Shown here piece by piece: positions 7,673 to 17,422 of a stretch of 64,000 bases of DNA. The DNA is from CALDTK01 sp045110575 (GTDB lineage Bacteria > Bacteroidota > Bacteroidia > Chitinophagales > Saprospiraceae), in NCBI GenBank assembly GCA_045110575.1, contig JBGCGF010000001.1, positions 79,933-143,932 of the forward strand, read 5' to 3'. Both the position numbers and the translations under genes were made by a program. How positions within the stretch are numbered: the first letter of the stretch is position 1; every line of letters starts with the position of its first letter. The notes under the pieces are model-generated. The model was given only the letters and a program-made list of their open reading frames with translations. It was not told the DNA's origin and did not search any database.

Positions 7673-9007
7673 CTACATTCTCGGTATCGTCAAGATTTCC
7701 TTCGCTCTTCCGTCAAGGTAATAGAAGCTGTCGCCTGTCCAGACGCCGTCTTCTTCCAGCATGATGCGAACAAGCTTCTTCCATTCCTTCACATCGGTAG
7801 CAGCAAAGAGCTCAATCGAATAAGCTGTATTCGCATAAAGCGGATAGTCACCACGCCCTTTCACGCCGCCTTGTGAGTCCCACATGCCGATCGTTGGGCC
7901 TGCAGCGTGACCATGTAGACCGATCGGATGCGTATAAATACTTGCGGTAAGTCCCTCTGCTTTAGCCTGTTTTAGCGAAAGCGAAAGGATTTCATTGCCT
8001 GAACGCCCACTGACATAGTTGCTTGTAAGGATGTCTTGTACGCGACGGCCATTGGCAAACGCCGCTTTTAAGAACTTCGGTACTTCCTCTTCTCCAGGTT
8101 TAAGTACATAAAAATGCTGCTGCTGGTCGGTATTTAACCTGAGGTACGTGATTCCGAAATCAACGTGTAGCAGGTCTCCTGGGAGGATAACGTTCTGCTC
8201 CGGACGTCTACTAAAGCTTCGTAAAAACTCCTCGTTGCCAGAATCTGCACGTTGCACCGAAACGCTTGGGTGAAACCACGTCGCCAAACCATAATCCACT
8301 ACCAATTGACGCAGCGCCCACTCGACATCGGTGGTTGTCGTGATGCCAGGGTGAATAATCCGCTCGCTTAGACCTTCTTGAAGGATTGTATGCCCAAGAC
8401 GCGCAATCATTGGATAGAGCGCAAGTTCCTTCTCAGAACGCGTCTCTAACCACGATACGGCCAAGTCTTCCGCACTGGTCAACTTGGCTTTTAGTGGAGC
8501 TGAGAGCTTATTAGAAAGCGCCTCATATTCAGTGTGCACCAACCCGTCGGCGAGCGCGAAGGTCTCAGAGGTATTGATCCCGATCTTCTTCGGATTACGC
8601 GCCTCAATAATGCGGACGAGAGCATCCCACTGGTCTGGATACACATCGATGTTCCACTCGCCTTTGAGCAGCTTGCCTACGTTGTAACGTGCGATAGCGA
8701 TCTTCTCCACGCCTTCCTCTTCTCCGCGATCATAGAAAACGACAATGGTGCGGCGACGCGCTGAGAGCCACGTGCTAGGCAACATCGTCTTGAGCACCGG
8801 ATCTTCGTTGTATTCCCGACTAATGATCACCCACATATCCAGTCCTGCGCGACGCATGAGCTGCGGTAACAGGTTGTCTAGGCGATCTGCAAGAATGTCA
8901 TCGATGACCTCGGCTCGCTGTTCGACAGGGAGAATTCCAGGAAGGGCATGTTGTGCGATCGATGATGCACAAAAGAGTAGGCTGAAGAGTAAGACTGGGA
9001 GACGCAT
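7673..9007 (-). CDS. Secreted M24 (Xaa-Pro aminopeptidase-type) metallopeptidase
   Basis: 444 residues. Signal peptide MRLPVLLFSLLFCASSIAQH at the chosen ATG 9007. An N-terminal creatinase-like domain (about 30-190) is followed by a pita-bread catalytic domain. The metal ligands are visible: HVDFGITYLRLNTD (two Asp), HPIGLHGH (His), YSIELFA (Glu) and MLEEDG (Glu). The enzyme should remove N-terminal residues next to proline in the periplasm or outside the cell. It is the last gene of the minus-strand block that begins with the VIT protein, 45 nt after the DUF3999 gene, so it may be cotranscribed. Confidence 0.88.
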   Translation of the reverse strand: MRLPVLLFSLLFCASSIAQHALPGILPVEQRAEVIDDILADRLDNLLPQLMRRAGLDMWVIISREYNEDPVLKTMLPSTWLSARRRTIVVFYDRGEEEGVEKIAIARYNVGKLLKGEWNIDVYPDQWDALVRIIEARNPKKIGINTSETFALADGLVHTEYEALSNKLSAPLKAKLTSAEDLAVSWLETRSEKELALYPMIARLGHTILQEGLSERIIHPGITTTTDVEWALRQLVVDYGLATWFHPSVSVQRADSGNEEFLRSFSRRPEQNVILPGDLLHVDFGITYLRLNTDQQQHFYVLKPGEEEVPKFLKAAFANGRRVQDILTSNYVSGRSGNEILSLSLKQAKAEGLTASIYTHPIGLHGHAAGPTIGMWDSQGGVKGRGDYPLYANTAYSIELFAATDVKEWKKLVRIMLEEDGVWTGDSFYYLDGRAKEILTIPRM

Positions 9008-9052
9008 GGCTGGAAGATGCAACACACAGCTCGCTTTCCCAAAATACAGCGC

Positions 9053-10288
9053 CTACTTCTTCATCATTCCAATGGCCATCCATCCGAGAAGGCCAGCGAC
9101 GATTGCAAGTGCTCCGTACAGCCAAAGTGAGTTACTAAACATCCCTTCGACCGAGTCGATTGGATCTTGAACAACGAAGCTGTTGAGGGGAGCAAAGGCG
9201 AGCGTACTAGGGCGTTCCTTCATAGCTGACAGCTCTTGCGAGATGTCGTAATTCGGTCGCCTCAGAGACTCGCATCCATAGGCTAGGAAGTACTTCTCAG
9301 CGCCACTAAAACGAACATTTACCCGAGGCTCTTTTACACCTGCCTCCATGCCCAAGAGAGTGAGCGGCTGGTTGTCCTGGTTACGAATGAGAACGCGAAG
9401 CTGGTGAGCTACGACTGGTTCAAATCCAATGGGTTGTCCTGGATCTAGGCTACTGACAGAGCTTCTAGCTATCGTTTTGTAGCTAAACTTCATCTCTTCG
9501 CCTCGTTTGAAACTGTCTTGAAGTACTTGTATTTCCACTTGACGCACATAGCGCAAAGTATCTGCAAAGCTTAGGGTGAGGTGATCGATCAATACTTCAT
9601 CCGATAGGCGATACTCATGCATACTCGTCTTAGGGATTTCAGACTCCTTATCGACAGCTCGTAATTGCCCTAAAAAATTCAGCGTGTCAATCTTCAAGAC
9701 TGTCTGTCCTCCTTGTTCAACCTGCTCAAGTTTCACGTCCTCTACTCCAGCAATCGTGATGCGATAGTATCGATACACAGATGATCGAAACTTAAGCGTC
9801 GTAAATCGATAAGGACCGCCATTGCTTGAAAGGTCGATGATTCGGTAGCCCTTGAGCACCGTTTGCCAATCGCCAAGTTTATCTGCCCCTTCCAATTTGA
9901 CTAAACCTTCAAAATCAGTATTTCCTAGCTCTAGATAAAGTGACTGAATCGGCTCTACAGATGATGACTCGTATGTAAATCGATAGCCAGCTGCAGTTTT
10001 TCCTGCGTTAAGCTGCTTTAGCGCAAGCGGACTGGTCCTCTGCGAAAGCCAAGGATACGCCCACGGCATTTCCAATGTATCACCACTTGCTGCCACGCCA
10101 TAAACACGGAAATTGTAGCGATCTCCATCGGTTTTGGCGAAAGCTGAAGGAGGCAACTTCACCTCATGAATCAGTTCGGTCGGTTGATCCAACTCGTGCT
10201 GATAGAGACAATCACCGAACTGCGCGAAGGCCTGATGGGACAGGACAACCGCGGTTACAACAACGAATAAAAAGCGCAGCGTATTCAT
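9053..10288 (-). CDS. DUF3999 family envelope protein
   Basis: 411 residues. Signal peptide (MNTLRFLFVVVTAVVLSHQAFA), a large beta-rich extracytoplasmic region, and a single C-terminal membrane segment (SLWLYGALAIVAGLLGWMAIGMMKK). Pairing with a DUF2339 gene 26 nt upstream is typical of this family. Function unknown. The protein faces the periplasm and is tethered at its C-terminus. Confidence 0.75.
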   Translation of the reverse strand: MNTLRFLFVVVTAVVLSHQAFAQFGDCLYQHELDQPTELIHEVKLPPSAFAKTDGDRYNFRVYGVAASGDTLEMPWAYPWLSQRTSPLALKQLNAGKTAAGYRFTYESSSVEPIQSLYLELGNTDFEGLVKLEGADKLGDWQTVLKGYRIIDLSSNGGPYRFTTLKFRSSVYRYYRITIAGVEDVKLEQVEQGGQTVLKIDTLNFLGQLRAVDKESEIPKTSMHEYRLSDEVLIDHLTLSFADTLRYVRQVEIQVLQDSFKRGEEMKFSYKTIARSSVSSLDPGQPIGFEPVVAHQLRVLIRNQDNQPLTLLGMEAGVKEPRVNVRFSGAEKYFLAYGCESLRRPNYDISQELSAMKERPSTLAFAPLNSFVVQDPIDSVEGMFSNSLWLYGALAIVAGLLGWMAIGMMKK

Positions 10289-10314
10289 AGAAAGGAGAGA
10301 TATAGTATGACAGA

Positions 10315-12684
10315 CTAGGCTTCTGGAGTGCTGCCTATGCGGTCCTTGTATTTCGTGTACAAGAAGGAAATGATGAGTAGCAAAACGCCAAGAACGACGA
10401 ATACAATCGTCTTCCCTATCGTATCGAGCGAACTCAAATCATAAGCGAACAACTTGAGCAACGTGGCTGTAAACAGGGCAATTGCAGCTATACGCAAATG
10501 CGCTCCGCCACGCCAAATACCTAGCGCAACAAGAACAACAGAATACACGCCCCAAAGGATGCTGACGCCGAGCTTGTACTGGTTCTGCGAACCTTGAATA
10601 TCCATCCAATGCAGTAGCTCACTTGTGAGCACCCAAAGAATAGCGACATGGAAGACGATCTCAGCAATCCGAGTGAAGAGCGACGCATACCCTTGTTGAG
10701 TAAAGGCCTTTTTCAATAGTACCAGCAACCCGCCTAAGAGGGCAATTCCTAGGTAGCGCAGACCTGAATAGAGTGTTTCGCGAGGATACACGTTATCCGA
10801 ACCAGGTTCGAGGAATGCCTCTCGCAATTCGCTGAGGCTGTAGAGGCCTCCCACTAAGAAATGGACCGCCGCTAAGACACCAACGCCAAGCGCAATAAGC
10901 GCGAGCCAATTGAGCCGCCCTTCAGTTTCAGTCTTTGATCCAAAGCGCAGATACCCAAGCAACACCAGCACCGCAAAGAGCAGGCTGTATATCGAAGCCC
11001 AGACCATCTTCAAATCCTGGATGTAGTAATCGTAGGTAAAGTAATCATAGTCTGTGACGCCCATATCAAGCGTTTTAGAGGCCTGGAATTTCGCTTCGAA
11101 AAAGAGGTTAATCTCCTGGAAGAACATGCTATAAAGTAGGATAAGCGTGGCTAGCGGAAACGCAACTCGGATTATCTGATCGATGATCAATTTAGATGTC
11201 AGTTCTCGGCGATAAGAAAGCCACGTAGCAATACCGAAGGCCGCTGCCACTACCCCACCCGCAAGGAAGAGTTGATTGAAAAAAGGTCGATAACTCGGAG
11301 AAACATCATCGTTAAAAGCATACGAAATAGCTCGTTGCGCGCTCTCTAGATCGTCCATGAGGCTCACGAAAGCAAGCAAAAAGAGCGGATAGGCAAACCA
11401 ACGTACAGCTGGCACTTCTGCTCGCTGACTCATCCAGAGGAGTAAGGCTGCGAGTGTCGCCCAGATCATCGTAACGTAATTGCCGTCCAGCTGAACCGGA
11501 ATCGCAATGACGACAAAGACTAAGGCCAGACCCGCCAACAGTGGCTGGAGATTGCCTTTTGTGACTCCACGCTTCTGCATGAGCATTCCGATCAGGAGAT
11601 GCACTCCTGCGTTTGCAAGCGTGAATGCTCCTAGCCAAGTTCCCATCTCTTCTTGCTCATCGAAGAGGAAGTAACCAAGGCCAAAGAAGATGGCGGCATT
11701 AGCCACCAAGAGGATGATGTCAGAAGTTCTTACTTGCTCTTTTCGGAGCCAAGGAGGCACCACCGCCATCGCATAGAATGTCAAGAAAAAGACCGTCGCA
11801 AAACTGATCAACTGAGCGAAGGAAGCCTCAGAAGCAAAGATGGTTATCGCAAGTATCAACCAACTCAAAATGAAGGAAATATAGAGCAGTATGCGCCAGT
11901 TTCGCTGGAAGCTGACGATCAGAATCCCAACGTTGACCAAGGCTACATAACTGAGCAAGAAGAGTGTATTACCACTTCCAGAACTCAATAGGAAAGGCAC
12001 TGCATAGGCACCGACTAGACCGAGTAACGCAATGATCTGTCGGTCGTATCGAATCGCTGCAAGTGCCGTAAACGCTGTGAATACCACCATTAGGCCAAAG
12101 GCGACACCTTGCGGAATCAGGTCGTAAAAATCGTAGGCGATATAGGTTATGAAATACAACACTGCCATGCCTCCTCCTAGGAGAACCGCACTAAAGCCAT
12201 TGTATTTCGTTCTTAGCCTTTCGGCAAAACCAAGGAGGCCAATACCCACGAAATAGCCAAGCACGATCCGGATCGTTGGACTGATTAGGTCTTTTTCGAT
12301 TGCATCAATAACACCGTAGCTAACTCCCAGAATAAGGATCGCGATAGCGACCACAGGAAGGAGATTTTCGCCGATATACTTCTCGAGTTGAGAAGGTGTT
12401 CGAGGCGCCTTCGGCTTTGGTGGAGTAGGCGGAACCACCGGTTGCACAGGTACATTTGACTTGTAGCTGAAGACCTTGGATTGAGGGACTCCAGGCGCAG
12501 AAACAGGGAGCGGTGGTGGTCCAGCAGGTCTTGCCACACTACCCTGCCCTAACCCACTTGCCGCCTTCAGCTGTTGAAGCTCCGCTTGAATAAGAATGAG
12601 CGAACGTCGCTGCTGAGTATTTGCCTCTGCAAGGCGAGCTAGTTCCCGTTCGAGTTGGGCTATGCGGGTTTGTGCGTCTGACAT
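10315..12684 (-). CDS. DUF2339 family multi-spanning membrane protein
   Basis: 789 residues. The first 40 residues form a coiled coil (AQLERELARLAEANTQQRRS), followed by a Pro-rich linker (about 55-95), the signature LEKYIGENLLPVVAIAILIL, and more than 20 hydrophobic segments to the C-terminus. Function is unknown in the family. It is read together with DUF3999. It lies 152 nt downstream of exosortase N on the same strand, so it may belong to the same transcript. Confidence 0.85.
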   Translation of the reverse strand: MSDAQTRIAQLERELARLAEANTQQRRSLILIQAELQQLKAASGLGQGSVARPAGPPPLPVSAPGVPQSKVFSYKSNVPVQPVVPPTPPKPKAPRTPSQLEKYIGENLLPVVAIAILILGVSYGVIDAIEKDLISPTIRIVLGYFVGIGLLGFAERLRTKYNGFSAVLLGGGMAVLYFITYIAYDFYDLIPQGVAFGLMVVFTAFTALAAIRYDRQIIALLGLVGAYAVPFLLSSGSGNTLFLLSYVALVNVGILIVSFQRNWRILLYISFILSWLILAITIFASEASFAQLISFATVFFLTFYAMAVVPPWLRKEQVRTSDIILLVANAAIFFGLGYFLFDEQEEMGTWLGAFTLANAGVHLLIGMLMQKRGVTKGNLQPLLAGLALVFVVIAIPVQLDGNYVTMIWATLAALLLWMSQRAEVPAVRWFAYPLFLLAFVSLMDDLESAQRAISYAFNDDVSPSYRPFFNQLFLAGGVVAAAFGIATWLSYRRELTSKLIIDQIIRVAFPLATLILLYSMFFQEINLFFEAKFQASKTLDMGVTDYDYFTYDYYIQDLKMVWASIYSLLFAVLVLLGYLRFGSKTETEGRLNWLALIALGVGVLAAVHFLVGGLYSLSELREAFLEPGSDNVYPRETLYSGLRYLGIALLGGLLVLLKKAFTQQGYASLFTRIAEIVFHVAILWVLTSELLHWMDIQGSQNQYKLGVSILWGVYSVVLVALGIWRGGAHLRIAAIALFTATLLKLFAYDLSSLDTIGKTIVFVVLGVLLLIISFLYTKYKDRIGSTPEA

Positions 12685-12836
12685 GTATAGTGTATCGGCT
12701 AGTCAAATGCAAGCTAGGGTAAAATGAGACGTGGGATTTGAGATATGAGATTAGAGATGCTAAAAGGAACGCGAGCCAGCGGTTGACACGTCCGTGATCC
12801 TCGGGCAGCTGCGTACGCATTGACCGCGACTTTTCA
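12685..12836. other. Spacer between exosortase N and DUF2339 genes
   Basis: 152 bases without a gene. It contains a purine/TGAGAT-rich stretch (12727-12760) and a segment AGCCAGCGG-N2-GACACG (about 12774-12790) that recurs near 16830. No clear terminator, so read-through from xrtN is possible. Confidence 0.5.
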
Positions 12837-14132
12837 TTAAAACACAATCTCCCCGTATAGCTCTCCGACTCTACAAGCGAGTGCTTCAGAGCTTTCTGCA
12901 GTCACATTGATGAGTCGAAACGGAGCTTCGCCGATGGCCATTCGTCGGCGCCACTCGCCTTGGTTGAGGGTTTGCACATCCCCGTTATCCATCCACCAAG
13001 CGGTGTGAAGTATCGCATCATTCCGCACAAGGCGAGCCGTGTAAACTTCTCCTCCTTCAGTAAGTGTAGTGCGCTCAATCTGAGCGAATTGATAACCACT
13101 TCCTCGCCAGCAAATGGTGGGACTGTGTTCTGCATGATAAAAGGCAGGAACAGGCTTTACGTAGACGATTGCATCCGAAAAGGAATAGCCTAGGACACCG
13201 TTCGCACGAACCTTTGGTTGCTGCCCAAAGAGCGGAGATGCGACGGTCTCAACATGCACCTCTCGATGTGCCTGAAACAGTACTAAGCCCACAGCCAGAA
13301 AGGGAATAATCGCCATGCGCGCGAGTCTCCAAGGCCCTCTAGGTATGGGTTTCGAGGGTTTTGGCGAAAGCTCCCCTCTTCGGTGAGGATCCTCGCGCTT
13401 CTCTCGGGACTGAACGAGAGGAGCCACTGCCCAAGACCTCTTGACGAGCCAGCGCGTTCCAAAGGCTAGTGGAATCAAGACATAGCCCGCAAAAGCGAGT
13501 AAACCAACAGTTCCATGCATGACATGTGCAGGTCCCCAACCGGTAACGACGAGCGTGAGAATGCGCATCAAGTTTGCCGCAACCACTGTAGCAAAGGAGA
13601 ACCCAACAACACTAGCAATGAGCGGTAGCTTGAACGTAGCCTTTGCTTGATATTCAGCCAAGGCTAGACACAAACTACTCACGGCTAAAGCCGTCAACAT
13701 GAGGTAGATCCCGACGCACTCTGCATCTACGGAGAAAGGTTCGCCGGACATCCAAATTACATTGCCCACTACCTCGACTTCTTGGCCTACGAGTAGCAGC
13801 ATTTTGCCTACCATTTCTGTGAGCCAAAGACGTAGTTCAAAACCGGCCAACGCATCGAAATACCTCAGAAAAGGATTGACGAGTAACGCACAGGCCAAAG
13901 GCACCGCACTCCGGAAGGGCCTCCATTGATACACGAGTCCAACCACCAGTAAGCTTACGCCAAAACTCAACACGGATCGCGTCGGCACTGCGGTATAGCA
14001 CAGCAACACAACGAGCGAAAAGGGAAGGGCGAACCGCCCCAACCCGCGCCCTCGAGTATACATCGCCAACCCTGCTGTAGCGACCGTCAACGCGAAGGCG
14101 CCATCAACTACAAACAACTCGGTCAAGTTCAT
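12837..14132 (-). CDS. xrtN: Exosortase N with C-terminal EpsI-like domain
   Basis: 431 residues. Exosortases are membrane cysteine transpeptidases that process PEP-CTERM-type tails. The presumed catalytic triad is visible: Cys139 in AECVGIYL, Arg190 in NLMRILTL and His206 in VMHGTVGL. About eight membrane segments precede a soluble C-terminal part whose motif HSPTICWRGSGYQF resembles the EpsI-type domain (H-S-P-x-x-C-x-x-G-x-G). ATG 14132 overlaps the stop of the VIT gene as ATGA, so translation is coupled. The neighbour with a VPEP tail is its only candidate substrate in the window, which is the classic XrtN arrangement as I recall it. Confidence 0.88.
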   Translation of the reverse strand: MNLTELFVVDGAFALTVATAGLAMYTRGRGLGRFALPFSLVVLLCYTAVPTRSVLSFGVSLLVVGLVYQWRPFRSAVPLACALLVNPFLRYFDALAGFELRLWLTEMVGKMLLLVGQEVEVVGNVIWMSGEPFSVDAECVGIYLMLTALAVSSLCLALAEYQAKATFKLPLIASVVGFSFATVVAANLMRILTLVVTGWGPAHVMHGTVGLLAFAGYVLIPLAFGTRWLVKRSWAVAPLVQSREKREDPHRRGELSPKPSKPIPRGPWRLARMAIIPFLAVGLVLFQAHREVHVETVASPLFGQQPKVRANGVLGYSFSDAIVYVKPVPAFYHAEHSPTICWRGSGYQFAQIERTTLTEGGEVYTARLVRNDAILHTAWWMDNGDVQTLNQGEWRRRMAIGEAPFRLINVTAESSEALACRVGELYGEIVF

Positions 14133-16744
14133 GAGCGACGGATGTACATCCCTCCAAGAATGGCGAGACTGAGTAAAATGAGCGCCCATTCGTGTGGCTC
14201 AGGTACAGAACCCGATCCTTGCTCGAACACGAAATCTAAGTCTTGCGCCGGGCGCGCTTCCCCATTGATCACCGCTACTGCAGGGGGTGTCCCTCCTTTT
14301 GGCGGAGCGAGGCGATTGGGTCCGATCACATTTGGAATGTCAAATCGATCGTAGTCTTCATCGTTTTCGAGTACGATGAGGCTAGAAAATGGCGTAACCG
14401 CGTTGGCTTGTCTTGCGCTAACGAACGCTTTTTCTTGGGCGATCGAATCTGGTTCCTGCAGCAGATTGGTTAGCAAGCTCTGGCGATACATAAAGAGTTG
14501 AAGTAGGGCCGGATCTCCTGCAGAATTCGGATCCTCCGTCGGCAATGCAGTAATGCGTGCATGGCCATCAAAGGCTTCTATAATGCCTGGACCGTCTGCG
14601 AAGATCCGAAAACGTTGCTCATCAAGGCGTTGGATGAGCGTCTCGAAATCCCCCGTCTCTGAGCTGATTGCCCGGCTACTACCTATCGTCTGTAGGTAAG
14701 ATGGCACGTCCTCTCCTAGGTGATAATGAGCAAGTGATACTTCTGTTGAGGAGTTGGCCAACCAACTGTCGATCTTTCCAGACCAAGCGCTCTTCTTTAC
14801 TGCGTCGTACTTGAAAGAAAGGTGTTGATCTCGTGTGATAAGCAAGCTAGATTCAAGGTCTTTAATCGCATAGATGGGGAAATAGCTGCGCTTCCTTTTG
14901 TGCGCAGAAGACAGTACCTCGACGAGGTTCTCTTTTGTGAGCTCGATACTTGTGCCGTTGTAACCAAACACTTTAGCCCCTCCGGCCATGCCTTTAGCTT
15001 TCGCCAAAACCTGCTTCGCCTCTATCGTTGTCCACCCTTCCGTGAGGTCGATGTAAATACGCTTGATGGTACGATCCGTAAAGTTGGATCTCGCTGACTC
15101 CAACGTGTAGGCCATGCCATCTCTGACGTAGCGTTGGGTCGCAATTGCTTGACTTGTTAGATAGATTGGCTCTGGTCGATAGCCTCTTGAATCTGAACGA
15201 GTCTCTTTAAAACCAACGGCTGCCTCGACGGTACGATTCGCGGCTGTCGCATTGGTGATGCGCGCTCTTGAGGTTGGCGGACCTTCAATACCAATGGGAG
15301 CTATGAACGTTCGGTCACCGTCTTTTTGAAGTGGAGCGGTGACTTCGATACTAAAGCTCCTCGGCAGTTTTGAAGTGACTGGGAAGACGCGCATGGCCAC
15401 GGTATTACCGTTTCGCCACTCAACGAGCGAAGGATCACGGCGTTCGCGACCGACGATGCGTGTATAGGCCTCACGAGCCTTTGATTTAGTCGAGAGTCGA
15501 CCAGGTTGTTCTACTCCAAAGACGACAAGCGAACTCCCTGTTACGACCGCTCCTTCTGGAAGTTGGAAAGTGTAGATCGCCTCTCCTTGTCTTGCGTGTT
15601 TTGAAGTGGCTTCAAAACGATAGGTGCTTCGCACACTAGCCGTGGCTTGATTGACCTTGTGTTGAATATCGATGGAAGCCGTTGATAGACCCGATGAACT
15701 CCAAAGTGCCTCCTCTACATCATGGCCCGTTTGGGCGAAGAATTGAGCGAACTTATCATAGTCTCGTCGCGATTGCGAAAGCGGGCTTGACAGCTTGTTA
15801 GCCCAATACATAAAGGGGCTATGCTTTTGCGCGCGAGTATTTCTGCTAAAGGTCGTCCGAAAGGGAACGGACTGATAAAGCGAAGTTCGAGTAAACACAA
15901 GTTGGCTTAACCAATCCGCTTGCACATGCTCTAGAATTTGTACCGTTTGCGGCAACTTGTACGTTGAACTCGGGATATTTTGAATCGTCTGAACGCGATC
16001 CAGAAAAGCCGCGCAAAAGATGAAAAGTGCTAACGCAGGTACTGTTACACCGATGCTGAAGCTTGCAAAATGTCGCTGTCGCTCAACTAATGTTGGACCT
16101 AAATGAACGAGAAGAGAGAAAAGTACTAAAGGGGGCACGAAAGCGTAAATCCCAAAACCTCCGACCAAAAGGCCGATACCTGCTATCATAATCTCGTCAG
16201 AGAAAAGCATAAAGCATGACTGGTGTAAGAGGACAACAATTGCTGCGCCCGCTGCTGCCAGAAAAGCAATCCTAGACTTAGGTCCGAGCAGATCTTTGAT
16301 GGGTTCTAGCGCCAAAACGCCCACTGCACCTGCACAGGCCAAACCCCACCAAATTGTAGGGTCGGCAAAGACGGTGATACTCATGTTTAAGATAAAGCAG
16401 CCGACATACAAGTTGGCGAAATAGAGTATCCCAAGTCGAACGGTTCGACGCTTGGTTTGCGCAAGCATGATCCCGTAAACTTGCGTCAGGAGATAGCTTA
16501 TGATTGGGACCACGATGTACCCGAGCTCACCTCTACCTTCAAAAGAGCTGGTCAGAAGTATCATACCGAGTAGCAGAAAGAGGTTGATTGCTAACGCGAA
16601 GTAGCCTACTCTGAAATGATAGTCTGCCGTCCATCGATGTTGGAATCGTGACCAAAGGGATGAAGAATTGGCAATAGATATCGAGGATAGGTCTGGTAAG
16701 GTGATTTGGTCCAATTGGGACGCTTGTGGAGTAGATGAGGCCAT
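14129..16744 (-). CDS. XrtN system VIT domain protein with PEP-CTERM tail
   Basis: 871 residues from ATG 16744. About eight membrane segments (about 30-270) come first, then a VIT (vault/inter-alpha-trypsin) domain (about 365-490: YTFQLPEGAVVTG, REAYTRIVGRERRDPSLVEW, NTVAMRVFPV), then a region of unclear fold. The protein ends in VPEPHEWALILLSLAILG followed by basic residues, a PEP-CTERM sorting signal (VPEP motif, membrane helix, RR). It is therefore the likely dedicated substrate of the exosortase encoded immediately downstream with an ATGA overlap. Its promoter carries two operator-like dyads. An earlier GTG start (16792) would read through those dyads and is rejected. Confidence 0.88.
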   Translation of the reverse strand: MASSTPQASQLDQITLPDLSSISIANSSSLWSRFQHRWTADYHFRVGYFALAINLFLLLGMILLTSSFEGRGELGYIVVPIISYLLTQVYGIMLAQTKRRTVRLGILYFANLYVGCFILNMSITVFADPTIWWGLACAGAVGVLALEPIKDLLGPKSRIAFLAAAGAAIVVLLHQSCFMLFSDEIMIAGIGLLVGGFGIYAFVPPLVLFSLLVHLGPTLVERQRHFASFSIGVTVPALALFIFCAAFLDRVQTIQNIPSSTYKLPQTVQILEHVQADWLSQLVFTRTSLYQSVPFRTTFSRNTRAQKHSPFMYWANKLSSPLSQSRRDYDKFAQFFAQTGHDVEEALWSSSGLSTASIDIQHKVNQATASVRSTYRFEATSKHARQGEAIYTFQLPEGAVVTGSSLVVFGVEQPGRLSTKSKAREAYTRIVGRERRDPSLVEWRNGNTVAMRVFPVTSKLPRSFSIEVTAPLQKDGDRTFIAPIGIEGPPTSRARITNATAANRTVEAAVGFKETRSDSRGYRPEPIYLTSQAIATQRYVRDGMAYTLESARSNFTDRTIKRIYIDLTEGWTTIEAKQVLAKAKGMAGGAKVFGYNGTSIELTKENLVEVLSSAHKRKRSYFPIYAIKDLESSLLITRDQHLSFKYDAVKKSAWSGKIDSWLANSSTEVSLAHYHLGEDVPSYLQTIGSSRAISSETGDFETLIQRLDEQRFRIFADGPGIIEAFDGHARITALPTEDPNSAGDPALLQLFMYRQSLLTNLLQEPDSIAQEKAFVSARQANAVTPFSSLIVLENDEDYDRFDIPNVIGPNRLAPPKGGTPPAVAVINGEARPAQDLDFVFEQGSGSVPEPHEWALILLSLAILGGMYIRRS

Positions 16745-16750
16745 GATGGA

Positions 16751-16779
16751 TAGTTTACTTTGTGATGCAAAGTAAACTA
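16751..16779 (-). promoter_or_regulatory. Proximal operator dyad before VIT/xrtN operon
   Basis: Perfect 12-bp inverted repeat, TAGTTTACTTTG (16751-16762) and CAAAGTAAACTA (16768-16779), with a 5-nt spacer. The core ACTTTG-N5-CAAAGT (16757-16773) ends 12 nt before the VIT start codon and would overlap the promoter -7 region, so a bound regulator should repress. The same core occurs at 16781-16797, 57854-57870 and 58855-58871. Confidence 0.75.
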
Positions 16780-16780
16780 C

Positions 16781-16797
16781 ACTTTGCACCACAAAGT
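16781..16797 (-). promoter_or_regulatory. Distal operator dyad before VIT/xrtN operon
   Basis: ACTTTG-CACCA-CAAAGT, a second copy of the ACTTTG-N5-CAAAGT dyad, offset from the proximal core by 24 bp (just over two helical turns). Two sites on one face of the helix would allow cooperative binding. Confidence 0.7.
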
Positions 16798-16800
16798 GCT

Positions 16801-17422
16801 TTTTGTCTCAAACTTTAACATTTGGAAGGTTAGCCAGCGGACGACACGTTCTGCGTGTGCTGGCGCATTTTATCGCAGGGTAGATCGATGGCGCTGGCTG
16901 CGCAGAGGAGCGGAGACTGTAGAGCTGGGTGGATCGCTACGCTCCTTTTTATCGCAGGGAAGCCTGCTATGCAGACTACGCAAGGGAGCAAAAAGCGCAA
17001 AGCTAAATGTGAATAGAGAACGGATTTTATCGTAGGGGAAACCGCTGGCGTTGGCTGCGCAGAGGAGCAGAGACTGTAGAGACCGCAGAGCTGGGTGTTA
17101 CACAATCGACGGGATAAATCCCAGTCTACATCCGAGCGACGCACGCTACGCGGCTACAATAGGGACGTATCGAAATGCGGAGGCATGATGGATATACGCA
17201 TCGCAGGTGAGCTGCGTAGCGCGATTGCCACAATCGCGCTGCCCTAAGCTCAGCCAAATGGCTATCGCGCGATTTATCGCGGTAGTTGAGATAGCGTTTC
17301 AGTACGAAAGTTTAAATCCCTAAAGCTCGAGCGTATATCCCTTTTGCTATTTACTGAGCCCTTCGGGCGCTTTGCGATAAGTAGCCGCCAGCACTCACAG
17401 AGTGAGTCGAACGCTAGTTTCC
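16801..17422. repeat. Gene-free region with degenerate direct repeats
   Basis: About 620 bases without a supported gene. TTTTATCGYAGGG occurs three times (16868-16880, 16947-16959, 17025-17037). A 29-bp segment, GGCTGCGCAGAGGAGC followed by RGAGACTGTAGAG, occurs at 16896-16924 and 17053-17081 with one mismatch, so a block of about 60 bp is duplicated at a 157-bp spacing. A CCAGC/GCTGG hairpin lies at about 16829-16862. It looks like decayed repeat DNA of unknown origin. Confidence 0.6.

Noticed and set aside
16745..16792. GTG start of the VIT gene 16 codons upstream
   Set aside because: It would translate through the operator dyad; ATG 16744 directly after the dyad is better.
17350..17385. 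CTTTGCGATAAGTAG as a further operator copy
   Set aside because: Only the left half-site and spacer fit; the CAAAG half is missing.
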